A stretch of DNA of 64,000 nt, from positions 1 to 64,000 of the forward strand of contig CBFFRP010000019.1 in the NCBI GenBank assembly GCA_965644295.1. The letters run 5' to 3'. Origin of the DNA: Paraphysomonas bandaiensis. Lineage: Eukaryota; Chrysophyceae. The position numbers were made by a program, and so were the translations under genes. Below are positions 12,487 to 24,795 of the stretch, one piece after another. Under the pieces are notes generated by a model that was not told where the DNA came from, searched no databases, and saw nothing but the letters and a program-made list of their open reading frames with translations. Within the stretch, counting starts at the first letter, position 1; every line of letters starts with the position of its first letter.

Positions 12487-14204
12487 TCAGTACTTCCACC
12501 TAGGGGATGATGCTGACCGCTGAGATGACCTGGCAGAAGAGTAGATCGAATCATACTCGCTGCAGGACGGCGTGCTCATCTGCTTAGCATTCTCTAACTC
12601 TTTCTCGTCTTTTGTAAATCGCTGGCGCTTCAACTGCGAAAATATGAGACATAGCATGACCTAATAACGGGAGTTAATAACCTGCTCTATCCTTTTACGT
12701 TTCCGTTCTCTTTCGGCGTAACACTTCTGACTGAGCAGGTCTTTATACTCTACATACACTTGCTTTTCAATCTTCTTCAGGTCGGACAAACTGCGCCCGT
12801 AGCGTACAGAGAATTGTGGTGTGACATAATATGGTATATGTATGTCTTCCCCCAACAAGGAAGTTTCTTTCGGAACTGCAAACTTCCCGTCTCGTGCTAA
12901 TGAGTAAGGCATGTTTCCCCGCCCACCGTAAGTTTCACCCCCTCCACCGAATCCTCCAAAAGACATCATAAATATCAGCAGAATAGGAAGTAGCTGAAGA
13001 AGTTGCATAAATCCGCCCCCACCTCGTTGTTGCTGCTGGTGTGGTTCTCGTTCTCTTGGCCTGCTCCCTCCAAAGTGAAAGGTGTGTACACCACCGCGCC
13101 CCCCCCTCATACCCGGCATTCCTCCATGGAAAAACATCTCAAACAGCTCCTCAGGCGACACTTCGTGTCTGTTGAAGCCTCCATGACCACCCATGCCTCC
13201 TCCTCCACTTGCTCCCTCCTCAGTACCATACATGTCGTACTGCTCTTTCTTACGGGGGTCGCTCAGACAATCGAAGGCACTGCTAATTGCCTTAAAGGCA
13301 CCCTCAGCACTTGGAGCACTGTTTTTATCTGGATGAAACTTGAGAGCAAGTTTGCGATATTGCTTCTTGATCTCATCTTCGCGTGCACCGCGTGATAAAC
13401 CGAGGGTCTGGACGGTTACATAAGGTTATACTACCTCCAGAACAGAAGGATATGCACCTACCTCGTAGTGGCCTTTCTTCGCCAACTGCAGAATTTTCTT
13501 AGCTCCTTCTTCTTGTTCTTGAGTATACGATCTTCCTCCGGCTGCGGGTGTTTGATCTGAAACAGGGAACGTCGTTGAGAGTGGACACATACCAAAGGTA
13601 GCGTTTACCTGGTGTAGAACGTCCCTGCGAGCTCGTAGGGGAAGGTCGCCCACTCGATGCACTAATAGCAGCAAAAATGCTAAGAACAGTTGAAAACAAG
13701 TTCAAAATCGATTTAACCTGGTATTACTGCCCTTCTGACTACCTGCACCACCTGTTTTACATGTATAAGAACAGATTATAATATATGACGTATATATCGA
13801 ACCTCCTTTCAGACAATTCTCCGCCTTCGCTTTTAATGCATCCACTCCTATAATTAAAGTAACGCATTATATCAATTACATGAATATCTTTTACCTGGAA
13901 GAGGATAGAGTCTCAGTGATTTATCAAAGAATTTGACTGCTTTCTCCAATTGTCCTTTCTTAAAAAATTCCTATAAAAAATTGTTATAGTTAACATATTT
14001 ATATATGTATGTATGTGTAAGTGTTATGATCGTATGAGTTATATGTATGTGTATGTGTGTATGTATGTGTATGTATACCTTAGCAAGATCTCTACACCTC
14101 TCAGCTTCTCCCTTATTGGCGATTCCCTGACAATAATAGTTATATAATGCGGTGATCTATCTAGGTGTGTATGTATATGTATATATGTGTATGTATACCT
14201 CCAT
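12487..14204 (-). CDS. DNAJB12: DNAJB12/DNAJB14-type membrane J-domain co-chaperone
   Basis: HSP40 co-chaperone expected in the ER membrane, stimulating HSP70 during quality control of membrane proteins. Nine exons join in phase: 14199-14204, 14079-14126, 13895-13970, 13803-13847, 13718-13751, 13609-13679, 13462-13556, 12682-13407 and 12487-12633, giving 415 residues (human 375-409). The N-terminus has the family-typical NKGEAERCRDLA helix pair. Next come a low-complexity linker, a J domain (HYETLGLSRGAREDEI) with the HPD motif in LKFHPDKN, a Gly-rich region, a membrane helix around QLLPILLIFMMSF and the DUF1977 C-terminal domain (IPYYVTPQF). Exon 9 is not covered by one long open frame but is supported by the family C-terminal signature STPSCS. 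The first coding exon is only ATG GAG. The gene is divergent from XRN1, with 585 bp between start codons. Confidence 0.9.
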
Positions 14205-14675
14205 TGCACTCGATGAAGAAAGACTATATCCTCACGGTGAAACACTTCAATAACAAGTGCTTCCCAAGTAGAGATATAATGAATCAACCTTAATATTTAA
14301 CGCTTTTAATGCGATTTAGTTTATATATGGAGCATATGTCTGCTATCTCCTCTACAAGTTACATATGCGGGATATACATACATACAGTCTATATGGACTA
14401 CTATGTATGGTATATAGGACTGTATATACAACTTTACGTAGAAAAAAAAGAAAGGCTGAGAGAGAAGTAGATCAACACCAATATACAGTGATTATACAGT
14501 GATTATACAGTGTTGTATATATTGTGAAGGACAAAAAAATGACATCACCAGCAGCAGAGTTTAAGAAATGAATCGCAGGTTCCTTATGGTATGGTACCTC
14601 ACATACATCTCGATCATATGACACTCTCTTATATGGGAACTCCACAACATAACAATCAAACCCACACACACATCT

Positions 14676-14708
<33 letters not shown>

Positions 14709-14789
14709 TATAGAGGAGTCATTAATCACATCACAGTGTTTATATATCTACAAGACATATTTTATATTATCAATTTATAATTATTTAAT
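14205..14789. promoter_or_regulatory. Shared intergenic region between two divergent genes
   Basis: 585 bp between the start codons of the DNAJ gene (-) and XRN1 (+), so it should hold both promoters. It contains three tandem copies of a 13-bp unit (gtgattatacagt-like, about 14483-14516) and tata/cata microsatellites. No motif is identified with confidence. Confidence 0.45.
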
Positions 14790-17700
14790 ATGGGTGTACC
14801 TAAATTCTATCGGTAAGTTCATGGATTTTTACCATATATAATAACATAGATTCCTATATCTATACAGATGGATCAGTGAGAGGTATCCTCTTATCAATCA
14901 ACTCATTAGTAACACTTCAATGTTACCTGAAATTGATAATTTTTATTTAGATATGAATGGTATTATTCATGCATGTACTCATCCAAATGATAGTGATACA
15001 TCGATACAATTATCATTAAGAGATATGATTCTAGCGATATTTCGTTATATCGATAGATGTATATCAGGAATAGTCAAACCTAAGAAATTATTATTCTTAG
15101 CTATTGATGGAGTTGCACCCAGGGCAAAACTTAATCAACAGAGGTATAATGGTTGGCATATATAATATTCATTGTAACGTCATCTTCATTGTTTGACAGA
15201 GCTCGAAGGTTCCGGGCTGGACAAGAAAGGTACATCACTGTTATTCTTGAAGTGTGTAGCTTGCTGATAGCAGTGTAGAATGGAAAATATGATGAAGGCA
15301 CGACAGCGAGGAGAGGACGTGGATGCGAGTGGACCTATTTTCGATTCCAATTGTATTACCCCAGGCACGGAGTTCATGGAGATCATCGACAAGCACCTGA
15401 GATGGTATATCCACAAGAAAATGAAGGACGATCCTGTGTGGCGGGATTTGGAAGTTATATATAGTGGACATGATGTCCCTGGCGAAGGAGAGCATAAGAT
15501 TATCCAGTACATTCGTGATGCACGTGCACGCCCAGACTATCAGCCTAATCAACGTCATTGTCTGTATGGCCAAGATGCGGATCTGATCATGCTTGGTCTT
15601 GCAACCCATGAACCACATTTCACTTTACTACGAGAAGTGATTGATTTCGGAGGTAAGAGTAAAGGTGGACGTGGAGGACAGCGTGAGACTGTCATGAAGC
15701 AAACTAAAGACGCTCGATTTCAGTTACTTCATCTATCAGTCCTTCGCGAGTACATCGAAGTGGAGTTTGCGAATCAACACACCGGTCAACCGCTAGATCG
15801 CGAAAGGCTCGTTGACGACTTCATTTTTCTTACTTTTTTAGTTGGTAATGACTTCTTACCTCATCTTCCCACTCTCGATATTGGGGAAAGCGCATTTGAT
15901 GTCATATTTGATTTGTACCGTCAGTTGCAGCAAGAGAGTGTTGGGTATATTGTTTCGAATGGGGAAATTGGTGATTTCGCCCGTCTTGAGAGATTATTCG
16001 CTGGAATAGGACAGCGTGAGGCCGAGATACTAAAAACTCGAGAGGCCGAACAGCGTGAGTTTAATGCCCGTCGTCGCCGCCGACGTGGATCAGTACAGGA
16101 CCTCCCCTCTGTTGAAGAGGAGGAAGAAGAAGAACTGGAGTTACAGAGAGCTCTTGAGGAAGCTATTGCCGAAGCGCAAGAGGAAGCACGGATGAATCCT
16201 GCAGTTAAAGACAATGATAACACAGACTCCAATGGGACCTCGCTGTCACCCTCTGTTCCCACTACACCTCCGGCTACACCTGCTTTGGAAGGGGATGACG
16301 AGGAGCCTGAGACCGACACTTCTCAGAATAAAGTAAAGGATTACCGGAGTAGGTACTACTACGAGAAGTTCAAACTAACTCCTGGTACGGTTCATTCAGA
16401 AAGATTTCTGTCGCAGCTTATGGAAGACTATCTTAAGGGACTCATGTGGTGCCTTGCCTATTATATGAAGGGATGCATTAGCTGGACGTGGTACTATCCT
16501 TATTACTACGGTCCAATGCTGATCGACATGACGGACCTTGCTGCTAAAGTACCGAAAATTCACTTTGACCTCGGTAAGCCGTTTCTTCCCTTTCAGCAGT
16601 TGTTAGGCTGCTTGCCCCCTTCTTCGAAGGATCTCTTGCCTGTCTCGTACCAGTGGATTATGACTAACCCAATGTCTCCTGTACTTGAGTACTACCCTGT
16701 AGACTTCAGCGTCGACATGGATGGAAAGAGAAATCCATGGGAAGCTGTCGTTCTTCTTCCATTTATTGATGCCGATAGATTGCTGGAAGCAGAGGCCGCA
16801 TACTGTCCTGAATCATCCCTGACCACAAAGGAAAGAAACAGAAATTCTGTGGGGCATTTGTATCATTATGTTTTTGATCCACAATGTATGGATACCATTC
16901 CTTCCTGCAACCCCGCGATTGGTCTGCGTGATATAACCCACTGCCAAACATCATGTAGGCGAATTCCGCCTGATTTTACCCCTGGTCAGAGTTTCACTCC
17001 TCGACTCATTCCGGGAACTGTTAAGACTTGTGCGGGCTTTCCTAGCTTAGGCGTAATTCCAATCTCTGCAGTTCGCCTGGAAGCAGTAAAATTGAACGTA
17101 TTTGGATCAGATAGCAGGTACAGAAACACAATTATATCTGTGCTACAGCGTGGAGGATTCTCGGTAGACAACCTTGATTTGAAGCTCTTGTTGGGACGCT
17201 CGGTGTTCGTCAACTACCCTCTCATTCACGAAGCCAAAGTAGTTGGTGTTAGTTGTGAGACCATGACTGTCCGAGCACGAACTCGTCGTATGGGCAGTAT
17301 TGAAGAGACCTCTGTGGAGGAAAAAAAGCATGACGATATGATGAGGCTGCAGTGGAAGAAGGAGGCAGCACAAGAGGAGGTCAAGTACTTACGTGGACGT
17401 GGAGAGCCCGGTACTGGTGGCATTGAGGTCGGGAAGGTTACAATCAGGCTGAGGGTTGTACCCGTTCAAGGAATGCGCACAGACCGGCGCACAGGTGCTC
17501 GGAAGAAGGTGTTCGGTGAGACTGAGGCTGATGTTCCTATCCAGGTATGTAATTGTCTGAATTATATCTCGTTATATTTCTTATGTATAATAGATGGCGC
17601 TGTGGTCTTCACCGGTTGTTGATGTACGCTTCGAAGAACAGCACGAAACAGTTCCTGTTGAGAAAATGTACCCATATGGGTGCCACGTTGTTGCTACTGA

Positions 17701-19648
17701 GGGGTCGTTTATGGGCTGTGCTGGAAAAATTGTTGGTCCACACGGACCGCAACAGAGGACGAGAGCCAAGCCTGTAGCGGACGCTCCTCGAGTGGTGGAT
17801 GTAGAGTTCACAGTTGATCCTCCTGAGCCGCCATTTGGATATGCCCTGAATATTTCTATACGTGACGAGTACTTCTCGAGCAGAGACACCTGTCGCCGAG
17901 TCGGATTAACACCATCTATTCTTGGTATGATATCGGGTGCACTTTTCGTTGACCCTCCGCGGGCTGACATTGGGCTTAACTTGAAGAAAAATGGAGAGTA
18001 TCAATTGCTTGAGTATGTGAGGGCAGTGACCGTCTCGGACAAGGACTCAAAGTCACTCCCTGAGCTTGGTAAAATAGGTGGGCGCGGGACTAACTGCTGG
18101 GGATCGGGAGATACTGTACAAATTGTGGGCTCAGTAGACAGCACATCTGGTGGAGGAGAGGATAGCGAAGTCTTCAGTTCCCCAGCTGGATATACAACGT
18201 GGGAGTATTCGGAGAAAGCAATAGACTTGATAATGGCATACAAGCAAGAATTTCCTAACCTTTTCCAGAAATTGCAGAGTCTTCAAAACCAGAGGAAATA
18301 CTCTGCGAAAGATTTATTCGGTGTCAGTGGTCAAGAAGCTGAAGCCATGTTGGATAAGGTGCAGTTATGGATAAAGAGCCAACCTACACACTCATTGCCG
18401 CGGTCGCCCCTTTCAACAATATCGATGTCGAAGTAAGTGAATTATTTAGTGCCTAACTACGTTAACTCTATTTCAGGGACGCTATCAGAGCTGTTGAAAG
18501 GGCTGTTGATGTTCGTAGGAGTGCGGAGGGGAATCAGGCCGCGAAAATAGTTCTTCGACGAAACGTACCTGTTGAAACCTTATTCAGAGATGGTATATAT
18601 CGTCCATTCGATGCTCCACTGGATATGATTAATGGGAACGCATCGCCTGAGCTTGGGGACCGTGTAATTAACCTGGTGTCAAGTGGTGTACCGTTTGGGC
18701 TGAAGGGTACAGTTATTGCAATTCACTCGTCAAGCTCTTATGTCGAGGTTAGTACTGATTTGATGTGAAACTTGGACTTTGACTCCGCAAATAGGTTCTC
18801 TTTGATGAAGAGTTTGCTGGTGGCAAGAGCTTACAAGGTTCATGCTCCCCTTTCCGTGGTGGGCTTGTTGCTTGGACCTCAGTTCTAAAGGTGTCTAGGA
18901 ACACCCTTGGTGGGAAACTTCCGGTGCCTTCAGGAGGCGCGCGTGCAGCGACTTCCAACAGCAATAAAAAGAAGAAAAGTGTTGCTGAGAGTGAACAAAG
19001 AATACCCATCCCAGGTAATTTGCTATGTGTACGATGAAGTAGCAGTTGATCCGAGATGTTATAGTCGACAAAGACCAGTCTGTCCCTGGTACTAAGAAAA
19101 GTGTGACCGCAATAATGAGAAGGGAATTACAGTTGACGACAGAGACAGGCAGTGACCCTGTAGTTAAAGCAGGAACAACTGGTGCCGTTAAAAAGAAGCC
19201 CTCTAATGAATGTCGTCCTACCCCTGTCGAGCCTCCTGCAAATAACCCGACGAAATCTGGGACGGAGATGAGAAGTGTAACAGCAATTTTGAAGAAAGGT
19301 TTGAAAATATCTTCCAGTAACGGCACAACCACAGCAGCAGAAGTAGAAAACACATCCAAATCCCAACAAGCGACTGCAGAAGATGTACGTGAGGCGGAGG
19401 GTGCAGCACCTACTGACGGGCCCACAAAAAGCGAATCAAGTGTTCATACTCCTCCGCCATCTATTCCATATTCCGCTGGTGATGTTCCAAGTGCGGGAGC
19501 GGTAAGTTTAGATAGGACAAATGCTCCACAATCTGCTGGCAGCCAGAAGACTTCTCCTCCACCGAAGAAAGTATCTACCACCACTTCTCTTGTACCGTCT
19601 CGAGTAATTGCTAGGAAGAATGTGAATAGCAAAAGTATGAAACATTAG
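14790..19648 (+). CDS. XRN1: 5'-3' exoribonuclease XRN1
   Basis: Cytoplasmic enzyme that degrades decapped, 5'-monophosphorylated mRNA. Eight exons join in phase: 14790-14812, 14868-15143, 15200-15229, 15279-17544, 17594-18432, 18477-18747, 18795-19014 and 19065-19648, giving about 1502 residues (yeast 1528, human 1706). The start MGVPKFYRWISERYP is the family hallmark. Metal-binding and substrate motifs are all present: DMNGIIH, DGVAPRAKLNQQR, PGEGEHK, GQDADLIMLGL and VGNDFLPHLP. Residues about 375-455 form a charged insertion (Arg6 run, Glu7 run, then a Ser/Thr/Pro/Asp stretch) interrupting the conserved core. Downstream PAZ/KOW-type modules follow, and the tail is Thr/Ser/Pro-rich and disordered. 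The acceptor of the last exon could also be 19056, which would add three residues. Confidence 0.95.
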
Positions 19649-20582
19649 TGTATTAGCACCGCATGATGAGAATGTGTGACTATATTGGCCTATCACTTGT
19701 ATTCACTCTATTAAGTAAATAGTAAGTAGTGGATTACGAATTAGTGTACAAGACATGTCTCCCACGTTTGGAACATATGGGCTAATGGTGTCTTTGTGTC
19801 AGTGAGTCTTTCGTGCTTAAAGAGTTGGGGTACGCACCATTAAATGTGCGTATCGAGTGTCGCGACCTAGACAGTTAGACGTTAGACTACACTGATAATT
19901 TTTAAAATATTAACGTCAGTGAACTCGATTGATTTGACAGTAAACTGTGGTCCAATCATTTAGATATTTCTGTGTTCTCGTACTGTCATCTAAATATCTA
20001 AAACATGATGGATGCGTGTTGAGTGTTATACACTGCTTATTTAAGTCATCTGGCAAGATATTATATATAATACGAGTGATGAAGGGTGAAGGCGCTTGTT
20101 ATTATTTTCAAAATAACCTACTTACGTGTATGTATTTCACTACAATGGCCATATCTACAATCGTAGGTAGCAACCTATTAATTATTGATTATAACTTCAA
20201 TTCTTCATGTTGGAAGTTGCTTGTAGCATAGGGCTAGTAGTTGTAAATGTTCTGTCAAGCGTCCCGGCTCTGTTCACCTTAAAGACTGAAAAATACTGAA
20301 GTCAGCATATGTCATGCTGCTTGCTCATTGCGTTTAAATTGAGTGATAGAACGGAAGTGGTAGCATCTTGGTGCTTGCGGTAACGCACAATCAGCTTTCG
20401 TAGCGCTAGATAGTAGAATATCAGAGCTAAGCACTAGTTATGTAAATGTATTTTTTTGTATAAGACACCAAGCAACATATTCAACAGGACCACTAATTTC
20501 AAGACACAACGCACAATATCATCTTCATACATTATAATATACTTCTGCCGATGGCAACTAAATTAACACTATAAAGCCATCA
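19649..20582. other. Intergenic spacer with an R1 repeat copy
   Basis: No gene. It holds one copy of dispersed family R1 at about 20300-20441. The rest is AT-rich and unremarkable. Confidence 0.5.
20300..20441 (+). repeat. Dispersed repeat family R1, copy 3
   Basis: Contains catgctgcttgctcattgcg, cttggtgcttgcggt, cagctttcgtagcgcta and tatcagagctaagcactag. It is the best-preserved copy together with 47600-47757. Confidence 0.7.
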
Positions 20583-21380
20583 TTACCAGCCTGTTTCCTC
20601 TTGTCGAAACTTTCTTTTGCGATTTCGACGATATTTCTTACCAGTCAAGCGCCGTGACTTCAATGCGTTTTGCGGTAATGAAGCAATCGACTCCTCAATT
20701 CGAGCTAGAATAACCTCAAAACAAGCACTACTACACAAATTAAACTCGGCTAGAAATTTGACACATTGATCCTTAGAGGGGTCCCGAAATCCAGAACACA
20801 ATTTATGAATGATGTCTTCTTCTGGAATATCATGTTGCGTTCCGGTTACTCGTAATCGATACGCATACTCAGACACATTTTCGTGTGCAGCTTGTGCAGA
20901 TGTGTAAAAAGCTATCTTTCCACCTGTTGAATCGCCGAAAGGGTCTCGCCTATCAATGTAAGCACAAAGGTTTTTCCATGCAGTATAGCCATCTCCGGGT
21001 GTCACTGGTTCAATATGAGCTGTTCCAGCAAAATTCTCGTCAAAACTTTTAAATAGAATTGTAAAGACAATACTGTTCTTTTCATCATACACACTCTGTC
21101 TCCATTTAATCAACTCTTTCTCTTCCTCTGAAGCATCCTTTGCGGCATCAGGGACTCGTATGGATTTCCCATTTACAATATCTATTAATTTAACTGCTCG
21201 AAGATACTCCATAAAACGACGATGATATTTATAAAAATCTATGTCCTTTTTTGGGTATTGTGGGACATTAATCTGTGTGAGGACATGGAGGGATAAGTTC
21301 ACCAGATATGGGGCCCAATCTTTTATAACCTCAAGTGATAAGGTTTGAATTGGGTTGGTTGAAGGTGCTAATGGGTTCAT
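20583..21380 (-). CDS. Gag-like (UBN2-type) retroelement-derived protein
   Basis: Single-exon 265-residue frame. I chose the ATG at 21380 because the 92 codons upstream in the same frame are low-complexity or repeat-derived. It resembles the capsid region of Ty1/copia Gag: a helical domain with TAWKNLCAYIDRR, an SEYAYRLRVTGTQ segment and a helix typical of IHKLCSGF. The C-terminus is strongly basic (KSRRLTGKKYRRNRKRK) in place of the usual CCHC zinc knuckle. No protease, integrase or reverse transcriptase follows within 2 kb on either side, and no flanking LTR pair is evident. It could be an orphan fragment or a domesticated gag. The intact frame in an otherwise decayed neighbourhood is suggestive but not proof. 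Confidence 0.6.
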   Translation of the reverse strand: MNPLAPSTNPIQTLSLEVIKDWAPYLVNLSLHVLTQINVPQYPKKDIDFYKYHRRFMEYLRAVKLIDIVNGKSIRVPDAAKDASEEEKELIKWRQSVYDEKNSIVFTILFKSFDENFAGTAHIEPVTPGDGYTAWKNLCAYIDRRDPFGDSTGGKIAFYTSAQAAHENVSEYAYRLRVTGTQHDIPEEDIIHKLCSGFRDPSKDQCVKFLAEFNLCSSACFEVILARIEESIASLPQNALKSRRLTGKKYRRNRKRKFRQEETGW

Positions 21381-21550
21381 ATGGTATGAAGGATATAGAT
21401 TATATGATGGTAATGAGAGATGTATAAGATAACATGCATATGAGTATGTGAATACTAAGTATATATATACATATACATGTACAGGCAGGAGTGTCACTAT
21501 CTGAAGTCGTATGTGTAAAAGGAGATACGTGCATAACGCACACGTATTGG

Positions 21551-21676
21551 CATCCTTCGTATATTTTTGTTCCAAGATGCCTCTAATATTGAGACAATAA
21601 TTATATGTATTCCAGCCGTAGTTATAGCTCAGTAATCTAGAAGATTTTTGATTCAATTTATTTCCGAAAATAAGAT
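21551..21676 (+). repeat. Repeat R2, copy 1
   Basis: About 126 bp, roughly 90% identical to 46404-46533 in the same orientation. It lies just upstream of the Gag-like gene, so it may be the end of the element that carried it. Confidence 0.75.
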
Positions 21677-22100
21677 ATTGACTGCTGATACGACATCTGG
21701 AGTGTGCACATCGTCTGACTATCTTCTGACGATCTGTACTCTATGTATTCTATGTATTCTATGTGTGATTTTCAGGCTTTTACACCTCAAAAAAATAGGA
21801 TTTTCCTGAGTTTTGAAGGTATGTACCGTATACTGTTGTATATATATACAGGTCTGTGTCCCTCTAACAAAAGCAGGCACGACTATATTGTCCCCTTAAG
21901 ATATGCAGCTATAGCTACACCAGATGATACAGTTATGCATCTATAGCTACACCAGTACATGTCATATCTCAATACAAGTAACATACTCCTCCTGGAGCTA
22001 TTCTATCTTTAGTTAGTGTTAAGCAAAGTGCATGTACTCTAATTGTAGAGTAGCATAGGCTAGATCCATAGCTATATAAGACTATCAACACTTATATATG

Positions 22101-22148
22101 GCACCGCATTACCTTTTGGATGCCACACGGCCCATTCAATATCCTCAG
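22101..22148 (-). pseudogene. 48-bp exact copy of an AAMP exon fragment
   Basis: Identical over 48 bp to 26191-26238, inside exon 4 of the AAMP gene (the codons for DIEWAVWHPKGNAV), in the same orientation. Outside these limits the two loci do not match. Here the fragment sits inside a 63-codon open frame (22072-22263) whose remaining residues are unrelated to AAMP. Confidence 0.85.
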
Positions 22149-23348
22149 TATTCCAACATTTTGTCTCAGGTGGTATGACGCACCCAGCTCTGATATTCTT
22201 TACTTCATTGTTTTTATATGCATCACTGAACAATCGCATTGAATTGAGCTTTTCAATGTACATATCTCCCGTGTATTGAGAAGAGTCTCCACATCATGAT
22301 AAATATAATTGTATACTTTTAGGTATAGTCGTTGAGTGTGTATGTGTTAAATGTAGCTCACTATTATAACAACACAGGTTTGTTGAGATATCAAAGTTAT
22401 TGATACCCATACTCTTGATGCTCATTCTTCCAAAAAAATATACTAGCACTACAATGTAGCGATAAAGTTAGTTTCTGAATATTTTCGAAAGGTCGACAAT
22501 TATAATATTAATTGTTGTCTGTACTATCTCTTGTCTACATATAGTTTTGAAGTTCTGACTCCTCCACGCCTGTTGCTAATAACTACTATTGCTATTACAT
22601 TCACAACTGTTCACTTATATGTATAGATTACTCCTCAATATTTTTTGACCATCAAAATTGGAGTATTACATACACATGCATGCGTTTGCTGCAAATTAAC
22701 GACAAATCTTGAGCATATATAAATTTCACCTAATCTTATAGTACATTACAGTACACCATCTAGGTCTCATTATTGCTTGCGCATGTAACAGAAAAGCAAT
22801 AACTGTACCCCAATGAATGAACTGATTATTACTCAACAGCCCAATAGTACTCCAGCTACACACTCTACTACTCTAGTCTCTAGTACCACTACTTATTACC
22901 TGACACTAGCCCGGAGTCTCTGGAGCTTAAAGCCATTTCTGATGCAATTCTCTATTTACCACGACTGAGAGCATTGCTCAGTAAGTCGAGCATATCCACT
23001 ACCTCACCTGCATGGTCTTCTTTTTCCATTTCAAACACGGTTTCATGCTGTAAATCAGCACATGAATCAACGACCTACTCGGACTGAACTTTCACTGCGC
23101 ATTTCAAATGCTTTTCTCCCCTCCAATACTAATAGGCATTCTGCTTGCTTGCGTCATCTTCAATAACCTCGAGACATACACTCTCCGCTTTTCTACAGGT
23201 CACGGGAACCCACTTTTCACGCTCATTTTGTCGATAATGAGGCATAAACCTTCACAATAGCTCTCCCGCATAGTGATGAAGCTTGCAATACGAACTCACA
23301 GTTAATAATGGCACGATTCACAGTGTATTCGCTCTCTCAAATTCCTTC

Positions 23349-23510
23349 TGTGGGAATAAGTCGATCCAGCAGAATATGTCGATCCAGCAAAAAAATCGAC
23401 CTTTTTTCGTTATTTCTCTGAAATATATTCGTCAAAAAACAACATGCATCAAAAAAGCCTGGATTTTTTTGCTGGATCGACATATTCTGCTGGATCGACT
23501 TATTCCCACA
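23349..23510. mobile_element. MITE-like element with perfect 49-bp terminal inverted repeats
   Basis: The 49 bases from 23349 (starting TGTGGGAATAAGTCGATCC) are the exact reverse complement of the last 49 bases ending at 23510. About 64 bp lie between them. Each arm contains GTCGATCCAGCA twice. No coding capacity. A target duplication is not clear, but TTCTGTG-like sequence flanks both ends. Confidence 0.85.
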
Positions 23511-23970
23511 CACAGAATTGTTGCCTTATTGGAATTCCAAGACATCACAATCTAAGTGCGTGGCATTCGCTACTATCTAATTGAAGTTGCGGTTTCTGCA
23601 GCACGACATCAAGATTTCAGCTGGATGATGGTATCTTGTTCCCTCAAACCATCCCTATCTGCTCCTTGGAGTTCCAAAACGCTGTTCACATACCAGTGCC
23701 TGCCCATACTTCAATGTTCTGTTCGACGTCACACTTTAGTCAGCCGCATTTGCGATTACTACACAATCACAACTTCACTGCAATCAAGTCAGAGTTATCA
23801 TCACGACTAAGATTCGTGTCCTCACAGTGAGTGTTGCCTGGAGTGACACTTCTTTATTGGCATGCTCCATGACAAGACGATGAAAAACGACGCTTTTGTT
23901 CTCGTTAGCGCGAAGGGCATCCCAGTAGAGCTCATAGAACTCCCATCCATACACTCGTATCCAGAATATA

Positions 23971-24032
23971 CTCCAGAGCGCAAGTAAAATTCCCTTGCCT
24001 GACAATCCTGGAGTTTTACTTGCGCTCTGGAG
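23971..24032. repeat. Perfect 19-bp-arm hairpin
   Basis: CTCCAGAGCGCAAGTAAAA at 23971-23989 pairs with its reverse complement at 24014-24032 across a 24-base loop. A direct repeat containing cccttgcctg appears in the loop and again just downstream (24051-24060), so the structure may have arisen by template switching. Confidence 0.8.
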
Positions 24033-24415
24033 CTTGAGGAAGATTTTACTCCCTTGCCTGCAGAGTGTTCGATCATGGAAGACCGCAGTCCTGATCCCTT
24101 CTATCAGACATTGCATGCTCTTACTTGTCCAGATACACTGGATGAAATGATTCGTTACTAATATTCGCCGCAAGAGAATGGATACTTTAAACGAGCAGCA
24201 GCATGTGGCAGCTCGAACAGCCGAACTGGAGACATGACCAGCTCACTGAAACCAATTCATTTCCGTCGGCTGACTTAACACTTCTTCCTGCATCGTTTGT
24301 TTCTACTTATTTAGTAATATTTTTTGCTATCTGTTCCTTAGTCTTAGTTTGTTTCATTTTTACCAATAACTAACATTCGATACAACGTAACTTTTACTTA
24401 CATAACCTTTCGACA

Positions 24416-24795
24416 CTTAGTAACACTTACTTCTATTCACACTTAGTAACAACTTAGTAACACTATATAGATATATTATGAGTTATATAAATTGAGATAT
24501 AGCTATAATTATTTACTCCTAAGTTATAATTTAGTTCATACCGTCTGAATTAAATTTTAGCTCTCTAGGATAAAATTATTTAATTCCCTTTACATTTCAC
24601 ATGTGTTCCAACCGTTTATTACTTATTAGTCAACGTGAGCACAAACTAGCACTATAAGCAGCAGAGTCTGTCAATTGTTGAATTTCGCTGTTAGTAGTGA
24701 ATGTCTATTGTCATTAACGGTCCTGATAAAAGGTATAATGCTATATAGTGTTACTAAGTTGTTACTAAGTGTGAACAGAAGTAAGTGTTACTAAG
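24416..24795. mobile_element. MITE-like element with 55-bp terminal inverted repeats
   Basis: 24416-24470 and the reverse complement of 24741-24795 are identical except for one base. The arms start CTTAGTAACACTTACTTCT. The internal 270 bp are AT-rich and non-coding. Flanks read tttcgaca on the left and, one base after the right end, tttcggca, a possible 8-bp target duplication with one change, as in hAT elements. Confidence 0.82.

Noticed and set aside
12661-12681. In-frame stop at 12661 as the end of the DNAJ protein
   Set aside because: A donor at 12681 and an in-phase downstream exon (12487-12633) with the family C-terminal STPSCS motif give a better model.
21381-21656. N-terminal 92-codon extension of the Gag-like frame
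   Set aside because: It lies in repeat R2 and low-complexity DNA. The similar frame at 46347-46559 differs mostly at amino-acid-changing positions, so it looks like repeat sequence rather than coding.
23784-24173. 129-codon minus-strand frame
   Set aside because: It runs through the hairpin and direct repeats, shows no domain, and has biased composition. Treated as part of a decayed region.
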